A stretch of 64,000 nucleotides of DNA from Paramecium pentaurelia (lineage: Eukaryota > Ciliophora > Oligohymenophorea > Peniculida > Parameciidae). The notes beneath the pieces are model-generated. The model was not told the DNA's origin and did no database searches. It saw only the letters and a list, made by a program, of their open reading frames with translations. Position numbers and translations under genes: made by a program. How positions within the stretch are numbered: the first letter of the stretch is position 1; every line of letters begins with the position of its first letter. Where the stretch lies: contig CAJJDO010000068.1 in NCBI GenBank assembly GCA_905183005.1, forward strand, positions 186,001-250,000, written 5' to 3'. Shown one piece after another: positions 36,647-50,649 of the stretch.

Positions 36647-39569
36647 TCAACCTAATTTTACTTTCTTTTTATAATTAATATAAGCTTAATCTTTAGATCT
36701 ACCTAATGTTACTACATCTCCTGTTTAAATATCCTTTTAAATTTCTTCTTAGTCTATTTATCCATCTATTTAATAGTTCACTTTTCCTCTTTTTTATTAG
36801 ATTACTGTTTATTTTTATGGTTATTTAGGTTTAGTCTTCTATTGTTATTCATCATCTAAAACCATTTTAATGAAGTTTCTCATCTTCCTCATTGCTTTAT
36901 TAAAAAGAGGTAATGATTAATTAACAGCATTATCTAATTACTCACTTGCTAATTCAATGTTCTTATATTGTAATCCCATAGCTAATAATAAGGCTGCTTA
37001 TGTTCTACTCATTCTTATGGCTTTCCCACATTTTTAAGCAAAGAAAATTCTTATTAAATAGTATAATATAATTACTTGCAAATTGATGGTAATATATCTA
37101 ATATTAAATAAAAGTCAGACATACTTTTACAATAATTATCAAGTCTAGCATAATCACTTAGACTTAATTATTATCTAAGTTCTTCTTTTGTTATAATATT
37201 GTCATCTTTTGCAATCTCAATATCCTCATCAATATTTGATGTTGTAACATTTGCTTTTAGAATATCAATACAAAGATAAGGTTCTAATTCTTTAAATTCA
37301 TATCCTAATAAATTAATAAATCTATTTCTGAAATCATTACTATAAGCCTTGCATAAATTGTCAATTCCAGATCTCTCTTCCTTTACAGATCTCAATACTA
37401 TACAAGTATACTCTCCTGTTGTATCATTCTTTCTCAAACTCAAATAAGCAGGAGAAAATTCATTTTTACTCCAAAATTTATAAAGTTCTTAAGTTAAACC
37501 AAAGGAAACACCTAAATAATCAATTTAAGGTGGATAAACTTCACTTAATTTTTTTAAAAGAGGAGGTAACTTTTTCTTTGGTTAAATCAATTAATCTTTA
37601 TCATCATCTGCAGTTGCTTATTCTCTAAAATCTATATGTATCATTTAAGCAGAAGGATCTAAAATTTCTCCTTTACAAAATCTATTTAATAATTCCATTG
37701 TCTTGCTTCCATAACCCATTTTTTATGCATTTGGATGTGTTGCTATTCTAATTACTCTTACACCTGAATATTAAGGGAATTAATTATCCAAATAATACTT
37801 ACTTAAAGTCCATGGTATTAAGTCTCCTGATGGTTTCTATTGATTTGTAACTTAATCAACTAAATCTTTTGGTATTGCTCCTTCAAAACATACTTATACA
37901 GCACATAAAATGTCTGGCATTGTTTTATCAGTAGGTAATGGACCCAATAATACAAATACTGCATGAGCTGGTGCATCTGATAATAATTATAAATCATTAG
38001 GTGAATTCTTATAATGTGATGATATAAACAAGGACATTAAATTAAATAGAAATTTCTCACTTGTTTTTTATGATGAAAATAAAGTATCTCTATTACATAG
38101 ATACAATTCACAATCATTTGGATGTGGTAATCCTTTTTATAATTTAGGTGCTTCACTTGCATCTAATAATAATAATTCATAAAGCCATTTCTCAACTATA
38201 TCTTTATTACTATATCTAATTGGATCATTCATTTATAATTCTTTCAATAATCGTGCTTAACCAGTTGGCTTATTTTCTCTTAATTTTTATAGTAACTTCA
38301 AAGACAATGATCTACCAGTTCCCTCATATCCATTGATAGTACTAGATAACACTAAAGTATGACTTCCAAACATAGACTTTACAAATTATATTGGAATTGC
38401 TGCTGCTTCATCACAAAATACCAAATCTGCATTATTAGCTACTTTAACAAAGTCTTATGGTTGTATATACTAAACAAATTGTCTATGTGTTTTGTGTGCA
38501 TTAATTCGAATGACTGCATTATTAAAATCAGGGTTTGTTGATTAAATTACATCAAAATGTTGATTTTATCTAAAATCTAAAACCTCTAAACTCTATACTA
38601 AAAATTCAAAGAAAGTAACTAAGTTTTCTGGAGAAGGAGCTGTTACAAATATATTACTAAACCCTAATTTGAGAGCAGCAGCAGCAGCCATACCAATTGC
38701 TGCAGATTTTCCTCTACCTCTAGCAGCACTTATTGATATTGTGTATCTAAAAACTTTTTCTTATAAAGAATCAATGAGTCCTAAGATAATTTTGGCTTAA
38801 TCTAAAGTTTTACAATTTTTAATCAATTTTTAAGCAATTTCATTAGGTACTGTTTAAGCAAATTCAGCAACTTAATTATTATTTATAGGAGTTCCTTGAT
38901 CAATTTTTTCTAAAGCAATTGAGGAGACTGGTAGAAGATTTAATTCATCATCTACAAAAAGGCATCTGGAACATCTACTTAAACTTATAATGAATCGTTC
39001 ATTAAATCTAGGCTAGATTTCTTTAAAACTAGGAGTTCTCAATCTGGAATGAATATCCATAGTTAGAGAATATAATTGTTTAAGTGAAGACATAGTTTTA
39101 ACGAGAAAAAGAATAATTCCTCCACCTGCAATAGTTTCAACTGTTCTGCATAGTATATTTGGAGTTAATGCTTCAAAATCTTATAAAATTAACATATTAT
39201 ATGTATTTCCCAAAATCTTTTATGTTTCTGCATAATAACAATATCTGATTTCATTAGATGAGAGAAATAAATTGAAAGGTTCATTGAATTGAGTCTCTTC
39301 CTTCATTTATTAGTTCTTAATTTCAGATTCTCTTTTCTTTTTATGAGTTGTGAATCCCAAATCCTTAAGGTTTATTAGCAATTATTTACTTTCTTATAAC
39401 ACCACAATACTTTTGGCTTTTAAATCATACTCAATTTGCTTAGTAATTAATGAATTGTTGCAACTTAATATTTACCTCTATCTCCAATCATTACAAATAT
39501 TGAACGAATGTGTTCATTAATGCCAGATTGAACAAGTGCTTATATTTATGAATCAAGTTTTTTTTTCAT
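36647..39569 (-). CDS. NAT10: RNA cytidine acetyltransferase NAT10/Kre33
   Basis: 956 aa with introns ~39413-39438 (AAG) and ~37047-37072 (AAG). It makes N4-acetylcytidine in 18S rRNA and tRNA in the nucleolus. Features in order: N-terminal FVMIGDRGKYQVATIHQLL and VLWCYKK; Walker A RGRGKSAAIG near residue 285, as in human NAT10; DLVFCDEAAAIP Walker B; LSSTINGYEGTGRSLSLKLL; GNAT acetyl-CoA core VRVIRIATHPNAQKMGYGS; and the tRNA-binding helical region after it. The tail is Lys/Gln-rich. Length fits the family (~1,000). Convergent with the LRR gene. Confidence 0.97.
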
Positions 39570-39611
39570 TAATCACAAATTAAAATATATATATATATAT
39601 ATATTTATTTA

Positions 39612-40544
39612 TCATTCTTTCAACTAATCACATTTTTATCTATATATGGTTTCTGCTTTCTATCCTAGATCTGGTTTAAGAGTTGAAATTTTCTAGCTGA
39701 AAGACTGCCAAGATGATTATTTTTCTTGAGCATATTTAGTAATTTTAGATAATTTAAATGTTTGTTTCATAGCTTTAATTTTCTTCTTTTTAGCTTATCT
39801 CTATTATTCATTATCAGTTGGTAAATATTTTAGATTTTCTGGTACTTGAAATTCATCCATTTCTTCAAAATTCATTTTTTTAGAATCATTCAATTATTTT
39901 TTAGCTTCTCTTAAATAAATCAAAGGCACAATTTCTCTATTTGAATTTTTCTTAAATCTTATATGATATCCTTCTTCTGTTACTTTTTCAATTGTTCCCA
40001 AATAATAACGACCATCTGATGAGTATATTGCTTCACATTATTATCCTACTGTAAATAATTTACTATCTGGAATAGGTTAAACTTTAATAAAAATCGCATG
40101 CATTTTCACAACTTCTTAATAACCTATAAATTAGATATCAGCTTCTTATTCTTCTGTATCAATTTAAATAAGCTTTGCATTATACCATTTTCTATCCTAT
40201 TCATGATATGCCTTAGCTAATTTATCAATATCTTCACCATTAAGTCTATTTACACTAAATAAATTGTCTTATGTTTTTTATAATGATGCTATTTCCTTTT
40301 CTTATGCTTCCTTAGCTAATAACAATTCATCCTTGATATTTTTTAATTCTGCTATTGTTGAACTCTCTTCCTCATGAGAAAGTAAAAGATTCACTTTAAA
40401 CATATGATTTTTCAACATAATCAAAGTTTTATATGCATCCATCACTTTACTCTAATCCAATTATTAAACAGGAGGTTAGTAATTCTCTGGTGGATCATAA
40501 TAATCAAATGAATCTATCTTTTATTTTTTATATGCTTCAGACAT
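39612..40544 (-). CDS. SMNDC1: Tudor-domain splicing factor, SPF30/SMNDC1-like
   Basis: 310 aa with no intron. A helical N-terminus is followed by two Tudor-like stretches, the clearest at ~160-215: FTVGQQCEAIYSSDGRYYLG, TIEKVTEEGYHIRFKK, with the aromatic cage residues that bind methylated arginine. The C-terminus holds FEEMDEFQVPENLKYLPTDN and a basic helix (AKKKKIKAMKQTFKLSK), as in SPF30, which joins the U4/U6.U5 tri-snRNP to the spliceosome. An additional divergent Tudor-like segment (LAKAYHEQDRKWYNAKLIQI) precedes it. Tandem with NAT10, 42 bp between. Confidence 0.86.
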
Positions 40545-40683
40545 TTTATTAAATTATATAATAAATCAAAAATGTTAAATGAATTTCTTTCAAAACAATT
40601 ATATTTATTGAAAATTTAAAAATCATTAATATTTATTAATATATATTAGTAATCTAAGAAAGAATATATTATATAAATTTAAC

Positions 40684-41770
40684 TAAAAGATAGTTGTAAT
40701 TTAAAAGAATGAAGATTTTGTCAATTAATTGTTATTTATATAATTTTGAATAATAGTGAATTATTCTTTATATATATATATTTTTCATTAATCAAAACAA
40801 TTTCAGTTATTATTAATTCTTTGTTTCTTTCTATATCCTCTAGTAAAGCTGCTATTTAAATTTTAGGCCTAAGTGTTACTATTTTAAATGGAATCAAGAG
40901 TAAATAGATCTAAATATATGTTTTATTAATTACTTTAATCTTATTTCTTATTAGTATCTTGAAAAAATGATAGTACATCCTATTTAGTATATATATGATT
41001 GTTTGTAATTTCTTCTTAACAACAGTTTGGATTGGAATTTGCCATAGAGGAATTTGATTAAAATAGATTAATGCTTGATATTTGAAATGAAGATTACTGC
41101 ATTTATGGATAAGGATTCTATTACTAAATAGGTGACTAGAAACCAACCCATGGAATACTTGATTAAGATTACTAAAAGGCAACAGGTTCACGGTATTATT
41201 TCTATTCATATGTTGGATAATAGTAATTTTAAATAGGTTATTAATAATTGTTTTGTTAATTTAAATGAAATTAATTTGATAGTGGTATTTGATCGATGAT
41301 TTCCATTTGCTTATAAATTAAGCATTAATCATTCTTTTAAGTGAGATACTATTAAGTATATAGATTTTATGATTAAGCTTAATAACCTTAATTTTCAACA
41401 AGAACATTAAAATTAAAAAGTTAATTATTGTTTTACATTTAAAATATATCTAATGGATTTTGAACTTTAATAATTTACTATTATTGTTAAGGATTTTAAG
41501 AATTTCCTGTTAAAAGGCCTTACAAAAAATATTAACTTACTTAATCTGAGCTAATATGAGAACTAGTATCTAAAAATGGATTATTTTATCCTAAAGTTTA
41601 ATTAGTCTTCATAATAAATTCTTTTTGTTTATCATTTTCTTAAATAATATTTGAATTTTTGGTTGTGCTTTCACAATTCATAGACAATAATGTATTTTAA
41701 GATAAAGGACTATCAAGTTTTTCATCTAATTATTTTTAAAACAATTCCTTTGGATATATTTATTCATTTT
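40684..41770. repeat. Assembly duplicate, copy 1 of 1,087 bp
   Basis: Appears identical to 41772-42858 and separated by one N at 41771. The content is the 5' part of the decayed plus-strand locus described below, so each copy shows the same frames. Treat as unmerged contig ends. Confidence 0.9.
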
Positions 41771-41771
41771 N
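41771..41771. other. Assembly gap (single N)
   Basis: One N between two identical 1,087-bp copies. Confidence 0.97.
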
Positions 41772-42858
41772 TAAAAGATAGTTGTAATTTAAAAGAATGA
41801 AGATTTTGTCAATTAATTGTTATTTATATAATTTTGAATAATAGTGAATTATTCTTTATATATATATATTTTTCATTAATCAAAACAATTTCAGTTATTA
41901 TTAATTCTTTGTTTCTTTCTATATCCTCTAGTAAAGCTGCTATTTAAATTTTAGGCCTAAGTGTTACTATTTTAAATGGAATCAAGAGTAAATAGATCTA
42001 AATATATGTTTTATTAATTACTTTAATCTTATTTCTTATTAGTATCTTGAAAAAATGATAGTACATCCTATTTAGTATATATATGATTGTTTGTAATTTC
42101 TTCTTAACAACAGTTTGGATTGGAATTTGCCATAGAGGAATTTGATTAAAATAGATTAATGCTTGATATTTGAAATGAAGATTACTGCATTTATGGATAA
42201 GGATTCTATTACTAAATAGGTGACTAGAAACCAACCCATGGAATACTTGATTAAGATTACTAAAAGGCAACAGGTTCACGGTATTATTTCTATTCATATG
42301 TTGGATAATAGTAATTTTAAATAGGTTATTAATAATTGTTTTGTTAATTTAAATGAAATTAATTTGATAGTGGTATTTGATCGATGATTTCCATTTGCTT
42401 ATAAATTAAGCATTAATCATTCTTTTAAGTGAGATACTATTAAGTATATAGATTTTATGATTAAGCTTAATAACCTTAATTTTCAACAAGAACATTAAAA
42501 TTAAAAAGTTAATTATTGTTTTACATTTAAAATATATCTAATGGATTTTGAACTTTAATAATTTACTATTATTGTTAAGGATTTTAAGAATTTCCTGTTA
42601 AAAGGCCTTACAAAAAATATTAACTTACTTAATCTGAGCTAATATGAGAACTAGTATCTAAAAATGGATTATTTTATCCTAAAGTTTAATTAGTCTTCAT
42701 AATAAATTCTTTTTGTTTATCATTTTCTTAAATAATATTTGAATTTTTGGTTGTGCTTTCACAATTCATAGACAATAATGTATTTTAAGATAAAGGACTA
42801 TCAAGTTTTTCATCTAATTATTTTTAAAACAATTCCTTTGGATATATTTATTCATTTT
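41772..42858. repeat. Assembly duplicate, copy 2 of 1,087 bp
   Basis: Contiguous with unique sequence on its right; see copy 1. Confidence 0.9.
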
Positions 42859-44351
42859 ATAGTTATTATTAAATTTAATCCTTATTTTATTCTAATTCTT
42901 TTATATTTTAATTATTTTCTAATTTCTATATTGAATGAGAAAAGAATACATTTTAATTATGATTATCACAGGAATCCTCTTTTTTTGTAATAACTTAATT
43001 TATTTGACTATTTAATTCTTCTTATTTAACTTGAAATTTCAATTCTTCTTATTTAACTTAATTATCAGATTCCAATTTTTCTATTTAATTCTTTTTTTCA
43101 TTTTAGGTTTAAAGATTACATTAAATCTACAGATTTATAATTTCTGATTCTAATCTCAAATTTCTTTATTTTTAAATTTACTACTTTAGTTATTCTGAAT
43201 TATCTGAAGAAATTTAATTTTAATCCATAATTTTGAGTTCATCTTAACATTTATTTTGTTTTAATTCTTAATTTACATTAATATTATCTTTTTCTGTAAA
43301 ATTAGGATTAAAATAAGAATAAAGCTTATTTTAAATTTTAAAAGAGTCATTGATAGATTATTTCTCTTCTAAAATTGAGGAATCAGTTTCTTAAGAGAAG
43401 GAAATATGTTCCATATTGAATATGGCCTCTTAAGTTTCTCCTTTTGTATTAGTGCCAGTAGAACTTGAAAAATATTAATTTTCTTAAATAAATTATTTGA
43501 AGTTAACGATGTTGCAAGAATGTCTATTTTGAGTTTTAGAAATCCTGTTTTTTTAATCACTCAATTATTGACAACCAATTTGTTAATTTTATTTAATGTT
43601 TTCAAAAGATTAAATTTCAAATTAATTTATTTGAGACATTTTTCCTTTAGTCTATTCCTCTTACTAGTAATAAGGACTTACTATTTCGATGGTGTTGTCT
43701 ATGCACTTAATTTTTTTAATTGAATTATTGGACAAGAAACCTGAAGAATTTTCTTATGTTAATTCAACATTTAAATTCTTGGATTTTTAATTAAACTCAA
43801 AGTCTCTTTTTTATGTGTTGACTATTGAAAATAAAAACAAAAATTACCTTCCATTTTTCTAGATTTTTCAATTTTAGCATGATTTTTTTTAAACTTCATT
43901 TGTTTCTTGGTTTTAGTAAGATAAGGTTCTTAATGTTTTAGTTAGATCTATTTATTGTTAATGGCTTCATCAGATATTTAATTTTGATTTTGGTTAAGTT
44001 CCTTTAAATATAAATCAAAGGGATATAATGACTTACGTTTTGAAATTGGAATATGGTCCTTGTTAGGTATAATGTGATCTACAATTACAAGATTATTTTA
44101 AAATTAATAGGATAGTTCTTTATCTAAATTTTGTTCATTATAGCATTATATCCGTTAAATTGTACTTGATGGGTTAATAGAAGGTTGAAATAGATCTTAA
44201 ATCTTATTTTTAATCTTTGTTATTATGCCTGGCATAGAGTTTTTGGAAGAACCAAAAGGACTAAAGGGAGAGTAAGTAGATAGCTTATTCTCGAAAAGAA
44301 TTTTATGCATAATTTAATTAATATATTATAATATTTAGATAATCTAGATGA
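41848..44351 (+). pseudogene. Frameshifted remnant of a large gene
   Basis: One frame runs 41848-43236 with only two internal TGAs (42385-42387 and 42430-42432) and reads as protein, e.g. MIVHPIQYIYDCLQFLLNN, ITKQVTRNQPMEYLIKITK and FTIIVKDFKNFLLKGLTKN. Protein-like sequence then hops between frames: ESVSQEKEICSILNMASQVS (~43380-43440), EFQKSCFFNHSIIDNQFVNF (~43530-43590, one extra T before it), and a 238-codon frame 43635-44351 (QRDIMTYVLKLEYGPCQVQC). No introns of usual size join these. Both codon choice and TGA depletion suggest an eroded gene. The family is not recognised. The first ~1 kb is repeated at 40684-41770 by the assembly. Confidence 0.55.
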
Positions 44352-44409
44352 CAAATAATAATATGTTTTAAGAGAATCAAAATGTATGATACCAAATAAT
44401 TATAACTAA

Positions 44410-45034
44410 TCACAATTAAATATTCCATTTTTTTCTGCCACACTAATCCCTATTCTAAATGTTTAATTATTAAACTTACTTAAAAAAGTATTTCATCCAT
44501 TTAAGATCTTATTGAAGGATTACATTTTATTCCAGTTTTATATTAATTTGGTAATCCATTACCTGTTATTGGATTTCTTTAGATTTGATTATTAATTAAG
44601 GTGTAGATCATATTTTCTTTATTAGAATAATCGAAAATCTTATTAGCTGCTTCATTTTCTTTCATTCTAGTTAAGGATATAGAGACTTAAGGTCTCTTAT
44701 AAAATCCAGATTAACTTGTTTTTTTATGAAAATTAATAAATGAACTATCTCTTTCGATATGTGGAGGTTTAATAAAATCTACTGAATGAGTTAATAAATC
44801 TTTTTTGCTTTGATTTCTAGATGGAGATGGTCTTCTTCTATATCTATGATTTAATTATTTAAATTCTTACTTATAAATTTCATCTCTTTTTGGCATCATA
44901 TCTTAAAAAGAAGATTCATATTTGCATTAATTGATTTTAATTTAACTCTTATTTTACTTTGTTAATCCTAATTCTGCACTTGTAGCCTATTAAGCAATAA
45001 TTATTTTAGTATTACATTTTTATTGATATGACAT
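44410..45034 (-). CDS. Hypothetical basic protein, 199 aa
   Basis: ATG 45032-45034, just downstream of an in-frame TGA, which fixes the start. A 25-nt intron lies near 44431-44455; after it the frame closes at TGA 44410-44412. The product is basic and disordered-looking, with RYRRRPSPSRNQSKKD, SVDFIKPPHIERDSSF and KTGIKCNPSIRSQMDEILFQ. Such sequences resemble small cytoskeleton-associated proteins, but no motif decides it. Divergent from the coiled-coil gene at 45229. Confidence 0.68.
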
Positions 45035-45228
45035 CTTTCAGGTTGTTTGACGTATAATTAACATTAATTAAGTTTAAATTAAGCAGAAGCTTATGAAAAA
45101 TGTCCTTAAGGGAAATGCTTTTTTGATAATATGTTTTTCATCTCAACGAACTTTTTATTATTATTTTTGCTTATATAATAAGTGATTTATTCATAAGACT
45201 TAAATTGACAATTATTATAATTTATTTA

Positions 45229-46208
45229 ATGTTACCTAGGATATCTTAAAGTTAATAACTTCATTCAATACATCATTCTGAAGAAATAACATTAAATGAA
45301 GTAAAAAGAAGAAAAAAAGAACTAGAATTATAGGCATAAAGTGTGGAGAATAGAATAAGGTAACTTAGAAATGAAGAAGGCAAATTAATTAAAAGAATAT
45401 AATTAACAGAATAATTAACATCTGAAGTTTATCAATAAAAAGTAGCAGCACATCTCAAAGTAATAAAATAATTCATATTTATTATAGAAGCAATAAAAAA
45501 TACAAAAAAATACATTTTATTATAGAAATTAATAGAATGATTCCAAAGAATTAATAGAATAATCTAATGGAAATGAAAGAAATAAAGAACTATATATAAA
45601 AACAACAATAGAACGAAATTAATTGAGGAAAGTTAAATAAGAATTTATATAATATAAGCATGATGAAGCATAAAATTATAGAAAATTATTATAAAATGAA
45701 TAATTTAGGTTTATTGAAGAATAAAGAAAATTGTAAGAAAATTAAAAATTAAAAGCAGCTTTAAGAAAATAAGAGTAAAATTTATCTGAACTTTTAATTA
45801 GAGAAAAATTAAATGAAAAAAAAATCAAAATAAAGTAAGAACAAGATAAATTAAAAATAAAAACAATATAAGAAAATGAAGAAAAAGAAAAACATATCAA
45901 ATAATTAGAAATAGAAGAATTATAGATTGTATAAAAGTTATAAGCAACATAATAAAGAGAAAAGGATGTAAAAGGAAAATTAATTGCTGCTACTAAATTA
46001 TAGCCAGAATAATTTGCTAAAACTTTTCACTCTTTAAATAATACATCTTTAATTGCAGAATAATCAAACATATAAAATAATGTAAATATATATTTTATAT
46101 TAGAAATAAGAAGATAATTTATAAGAAAATTAATAAAGTCAAAGTAATAATATAAAAAATGAAGAATAACATGATGAAGGCCAGTAAGGTACACAAACTG
46201 AAGAATGA
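45229..46208 (+). CDS. Coiled-coil protein, 309 aa
   Basis: ATG 45229-45231 with introns 45460-45487 and ~46081-46102; joined length is exactly 310 codons. Nearly the whole protein is Lys/Glu/Gln coiled coil from EEITLNEVKRRKKELELQAQ to KQLEIEELQIVQKLQATQQR, then a Gln/Asn/Glu tail. A later ATG at 45296 is in another frame and would not give this protein. Probably structural; no named family. Confidence 0.78.
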
Positions 46209-46328
46209 ATACATTCAATTTATATTATATATATTAAAGATAAATTTATCATTTGTTAATTCTCAAATAATTTGTTAGATTTTATAGTTTATATTTGAGT
46301 TAATCAATATTAAACAAGCTTAATTAAT

Positions 46329-49300
46329 ATGTTTAAGAAAAACTAATTTAATTTACAACTTCTTGCTAGACTATTAGAGTTTGAAAACAAAGCTTATATA
46401 CTACCTGAACATTTAGTAAATATTTTATTGTTGTAACACTCAATGATTAATATCTCATATCTCTATTAAAGGAATTTAAAATCATGGATCTACATATTGG
46501 TGCTATTTGCAAGGCCTTAATTAATAATAAATATCGAATATTTGGACTTTTTAATGTTAGCTTATATTATTCTATGGTTTGTATTTTTATTTAATCAAAA
46601 TTTTTATGGGGCTTCTCTAACTAGTTTATTTAATACATTATTGAAAACAGCAATTTTCAATTTTGTACTTGAGTAAATGAAGGATAATTTAGGAATTTCT
46701 GTTGGATTATTTATAAGCATATAATAATTTTTTGATCTTTTACTTATATAAGGAACACTTACTGTAAATACCATTAATTTTTAAGTCCCTTATTCAAATT
46801 ACTTAAATATCATAGATTTTATATTAAATATTCTGCTGATTTATTTTTAGTTATTTAAATTTGATTAATTAGTGATATAAATATTAGCTCTAATTAAATC
46901 ATGCTTTTAGTTTATTTTAGTTATTTTCTATAATAATTATAGAAATAGTTTAATTAGAAAAATTGTGGCGTTTTCTCATTTGGCAACAATTGTATTTGGA
47001 ATAATTGATTTTGTTAATTATTAACATTCATATACATTAGTAATATTGCCGTTATTGTTAAAAATTATACTGTAAAAGTAATTCTCTAATCATAATGTTA
47101 ATGATCCTATTTTAAAGGCTTCTATATTACTATAAGAAGGAAAGGTTTTTGAATGTTTTATAGTTTTAAATAACTTAAAGGATTTAGGGATTATGAGAAG
47201 AGCTAAATCAAATCAATAAATGAAATTATGTGTCGCTTAAATAATTGTTAAAATATCAAAACCTAACTAAGCATTAAAGGGAGTATGTTAATAATTGATG
47301 AAAAATGATGAACAAAATATCTTACTCTCAAATTAATTGAATAGTTTGATTGAAAACAAATTGTCTTTACTTCAAAATTTTAAAGATTTAAATTTCAAAT
47401 AATTATTGAATTATAGCAATAAAGTTAATTCTATTAATAACTAATTAGAAAAATTGCATAATTAATAAAATAGTATGATGATATAATCCTTATAAATATT
47501 TTTTTATTCTGAAATTTTGAATGATTTACTAAAAGGTTAATAAATTTAAAGTAGTTTTTCAACATCTTAAGAAACTTAAATTAAATTTAATGATTCAATA
47601 TTATAAAAGTTAATCTATTTAGTTGCTAACTATTAAAATAATAAATTAATAGTTAAATCAATATCAAGTAATGCACCAAAAACCTTTTGCAATAAAACTC
47701 TTGAAGAATTAGTTCCATAAGGAGTTAGAGAATGGCATTCATTACTAGTAGATAAATTTGTTACTGATGGTGAATCCAAATATGTTAGAAATCTAAATAA
47801 CAATTACATAGCAAATGAAAATTTCATAGAAAATGTTTAATTTGCTATTGATATCTTTTATACTGATTAAGTTGATTTTATTTGTTTATTTTAACCAACA
47901 CTTTTGTAAACTAAAACAGTAATAATAAATCAAGATTATTAAATTACTTCAATGAGTTCAGATTTTAGTGATTTTGTGAATTTAAGCAAATATTTTAAAA
48001 TAGGTTAATAGATTGATAAATTTATACCTTCTGTAACTTAAATTAGAGAAAGTTGTTATTTAGAAAATATGATAGTTATGTAGTCTGATCAAATTCAAAG
48101 TTCTAAAAATTTTACTGATAAAAGAGCTGAAATGAATTATTATTGTGATGTCAATATAACAGTTAAAATAGATAATTAGAAAATGTTGTATATGATTATA
48201 TAATTTGAGAATTTTAAGAAATAATTAATTAAAAAAAATGAAGATTAAATTGTAGAATAATAATAAATTGTTTAAAAGAAGACATATGAAATAATTCCTT
48301 TTGAATTAGAAAATAATGCGATTTAAGATCCATATGAATTTTCAGAAGATCAATAAGATATAAATTATATATAGAATTATTTGTATATAGATGAAAAAAC
48401 TGTAGCTTAATAATAAATTTTTACTCCTAGAGATGAGGAAGTATCTCTTGTTAGATTTTAAAGAGTTGCAAAAAGATTTAAATCTCAATTTAAGAAATCT
48501 CAATTTTAAGAAGAATAATAAGCTTAATTTTATGATGTGCAATCTTAAGTTTCTTCATTAAAATAATTTAGAAATTCAAAATTTTATCGTAAATATGAAC
48601 TTTATAATAAATTTTTATAATATGTTCCTTATTACAGATTACATAAATTGATAATTGCAATAATGTTTTTGTTATGCTTATATCAAATAATATTCATGAT
48701 TATTGTATTTAAATATTATTAATTTAGTAATTAACAAGCATGAGTCTAGTTACATTATCAGAAGATATTAATTTATTAGAAATTAAGAATTTAATATTTT
48801 AACCAATAGAATTGTTTTTAGTAACTAGATGGACATTATTTAATTATAAAAATTAATTGAATGAGAAATTAATTACATTAGAAGAGTATACAAATAGAAC
48901 AGGTTTTGCTTTATCCAATTTAGATTTAGGTTATGATTAATTAAATAAAAATATATAATCAGTACTATTTAAAAAAGAATTATAGGCATTATTGGAAGCT
49001 AAATATTTTAATGCTTATTAATACTTAGATACATACAAGAATGAATAATATAATATGACTTTGAGAACAGCCATATAAGTATTATTAAATTTTTAATATA
49101 CACTTAAAATGAATTATAAAATTGAAAAAACTGTTGCTATAGATACTCCATAAGTTTTTTATAGTTATAAGAATTATAAAGTATTAAATGATATTGCATA
49201 ATAACTTAATCTTGATGTAGTATAAGAAACACTTACAAAAGCAAATTTAATTTAAAGGAATATTGAAACAATTTTAGCTCTTGATTAATCTTTACTTTTA

Positions 49301-50430
49301 TTCTTTTTACTCATAATTTTGATTTTGCAGTAAATCATTGATAGAAGATTAAAATAATGTATTAATCTCAAATAATATGTTGATGAAAGAGAATTAGAAC
49401 TTGAAATTAAGAAATATTAATAATGTTTAAATTAAATGAGGTTAGATAATTCTTACAAATTTTAATATAGATTAAATTTGGAATTAAAGGAATAATAATT
49501 TTAATAAGTTTAAAGTAATGAAATTTAAGCAAAAATTAAATTTTAAAAGATATCAAGTAATTTTATTGTTAAATATGGTGTAATTTTATTTGTAATTTAC
49601 ATAATATTTTCTTTTAATCATTTTGTGATGTATTTTTTATAAAATAACTTTCTTTATAAATATCCAGAAACAACATTGTTTTTAGAAGGAATTACAAATT
49701 TAGGTGTTGATTTTCCATGTATGTTTGCATAACGTGAAATATTATATGAAAGAAAAAGATTATTTTATTTAACTCAAGAGGATTTTGATAATGTTTATTA
49801 AAGAATCATATTAGCTTTAAATAACACTGCTAGATTTGATTCATTTCAAAAAGATTTTTCCAAGTATTTTTTATATTTTATTTAGAATATTGGTAACATA
49901 AAAATATTAAGATTATTATGAGCAGTTATAAGTATCAAATCTATGTGACTATATTCCTATTAATTTAAAGTAAAAAAGTGAATTTATTTGTCCATAAATT
50001 TTTAATTAAAATATGTTATTAGGTTTAAAGGCAGTCTTAATTTACAGTTATAATTTAATTGCAAAAGAAATAGAAATTAATAAATTTACTAAAAGATTAA
50101 TTATTGTATATAATGAATTAGATGGTGTTTTTATTTTATCTTAGATCATTAAAGATGTAAATGCACAATTTGTTTAGGATTTAAAAGAATTAACTTATTA
50201 ATTAGTCTAAATTTTGTATGTAAAATATAATATTTATGTATTAGATTATAAATATTTGCTACATAATCTCAATTTCATTGATTATTTTAATATGGATACC
50301 AAAATTAGCCATAAGATTTATTAATAATTCTAAGCAAATAATATAATTTGTTTAGATTATACCAAGTTATTCTCTATTCACAAATGATTAGTTTGAAAGA
50401 ATTTTGAGAAGCTTTTTGAATTAAAAATGA
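46329..50430 (+). CDS. Giant multi-pass membrane protein with PAS domains, paralog A
   Basis: 1,343 aa with introns of 23, 22 and 25 nt near 48711-48733, 49866-49887 and 50220-50244. The N-terminal ~250 residues carry about six hydrophobic helices. A PAS-like domain follows (~445-560), containing SSNAPKTFCNKTLEELVPQG and VREWHSLLVDKFVTDGESKY, the ExxGxxxxxLxP...H pattern; a second sensor-like segment begins at VIINQDYQITSMSSDF. Then a Gln-rich linker, a helix pair around 775, a long extracellular or lumenal loop, and further helices near 985, 1080 and the C-terminus (ISLIILIWIPKLAIRF). A tandem paralog lies 219 bp downstream. Likely a membrane-bound sensor; ligand and output unknown. Confidence 0.8.
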
Positions 50431-50649
50431 TATTATGAATTATTGCATTAGCCATTGACTTATTTTAAGAATTTCAATTATTCTCCTATCTTTTTTATTA
50501 TAAAAATTATAATAGATAACAAACTAACATTAATCTGATTAATGCGTATGTTTTATTTAAATAATATTTAAAAATTTGATCCAGAGTTTTAATGAGGATA
50601 TTTTTACCTCTTATGCCAATCATTTTTTTCTTATAAATTTAATAAACAT

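Noticed and set aside
40910..42297. Identical 99-codon minus-strand frames at 40910-41209 and 41998-42297
   Set aside because: They are the antisense of the duplicated plus-strand remnant, with hydrophobic shadow composition and no start context.
45296..45298. ATG at 45296 as start of the coiled-coil gene
   Set aside because: It is out of frame with the coiled coil; the in-frame ATG at 45229 gives an intact 310-codon model.
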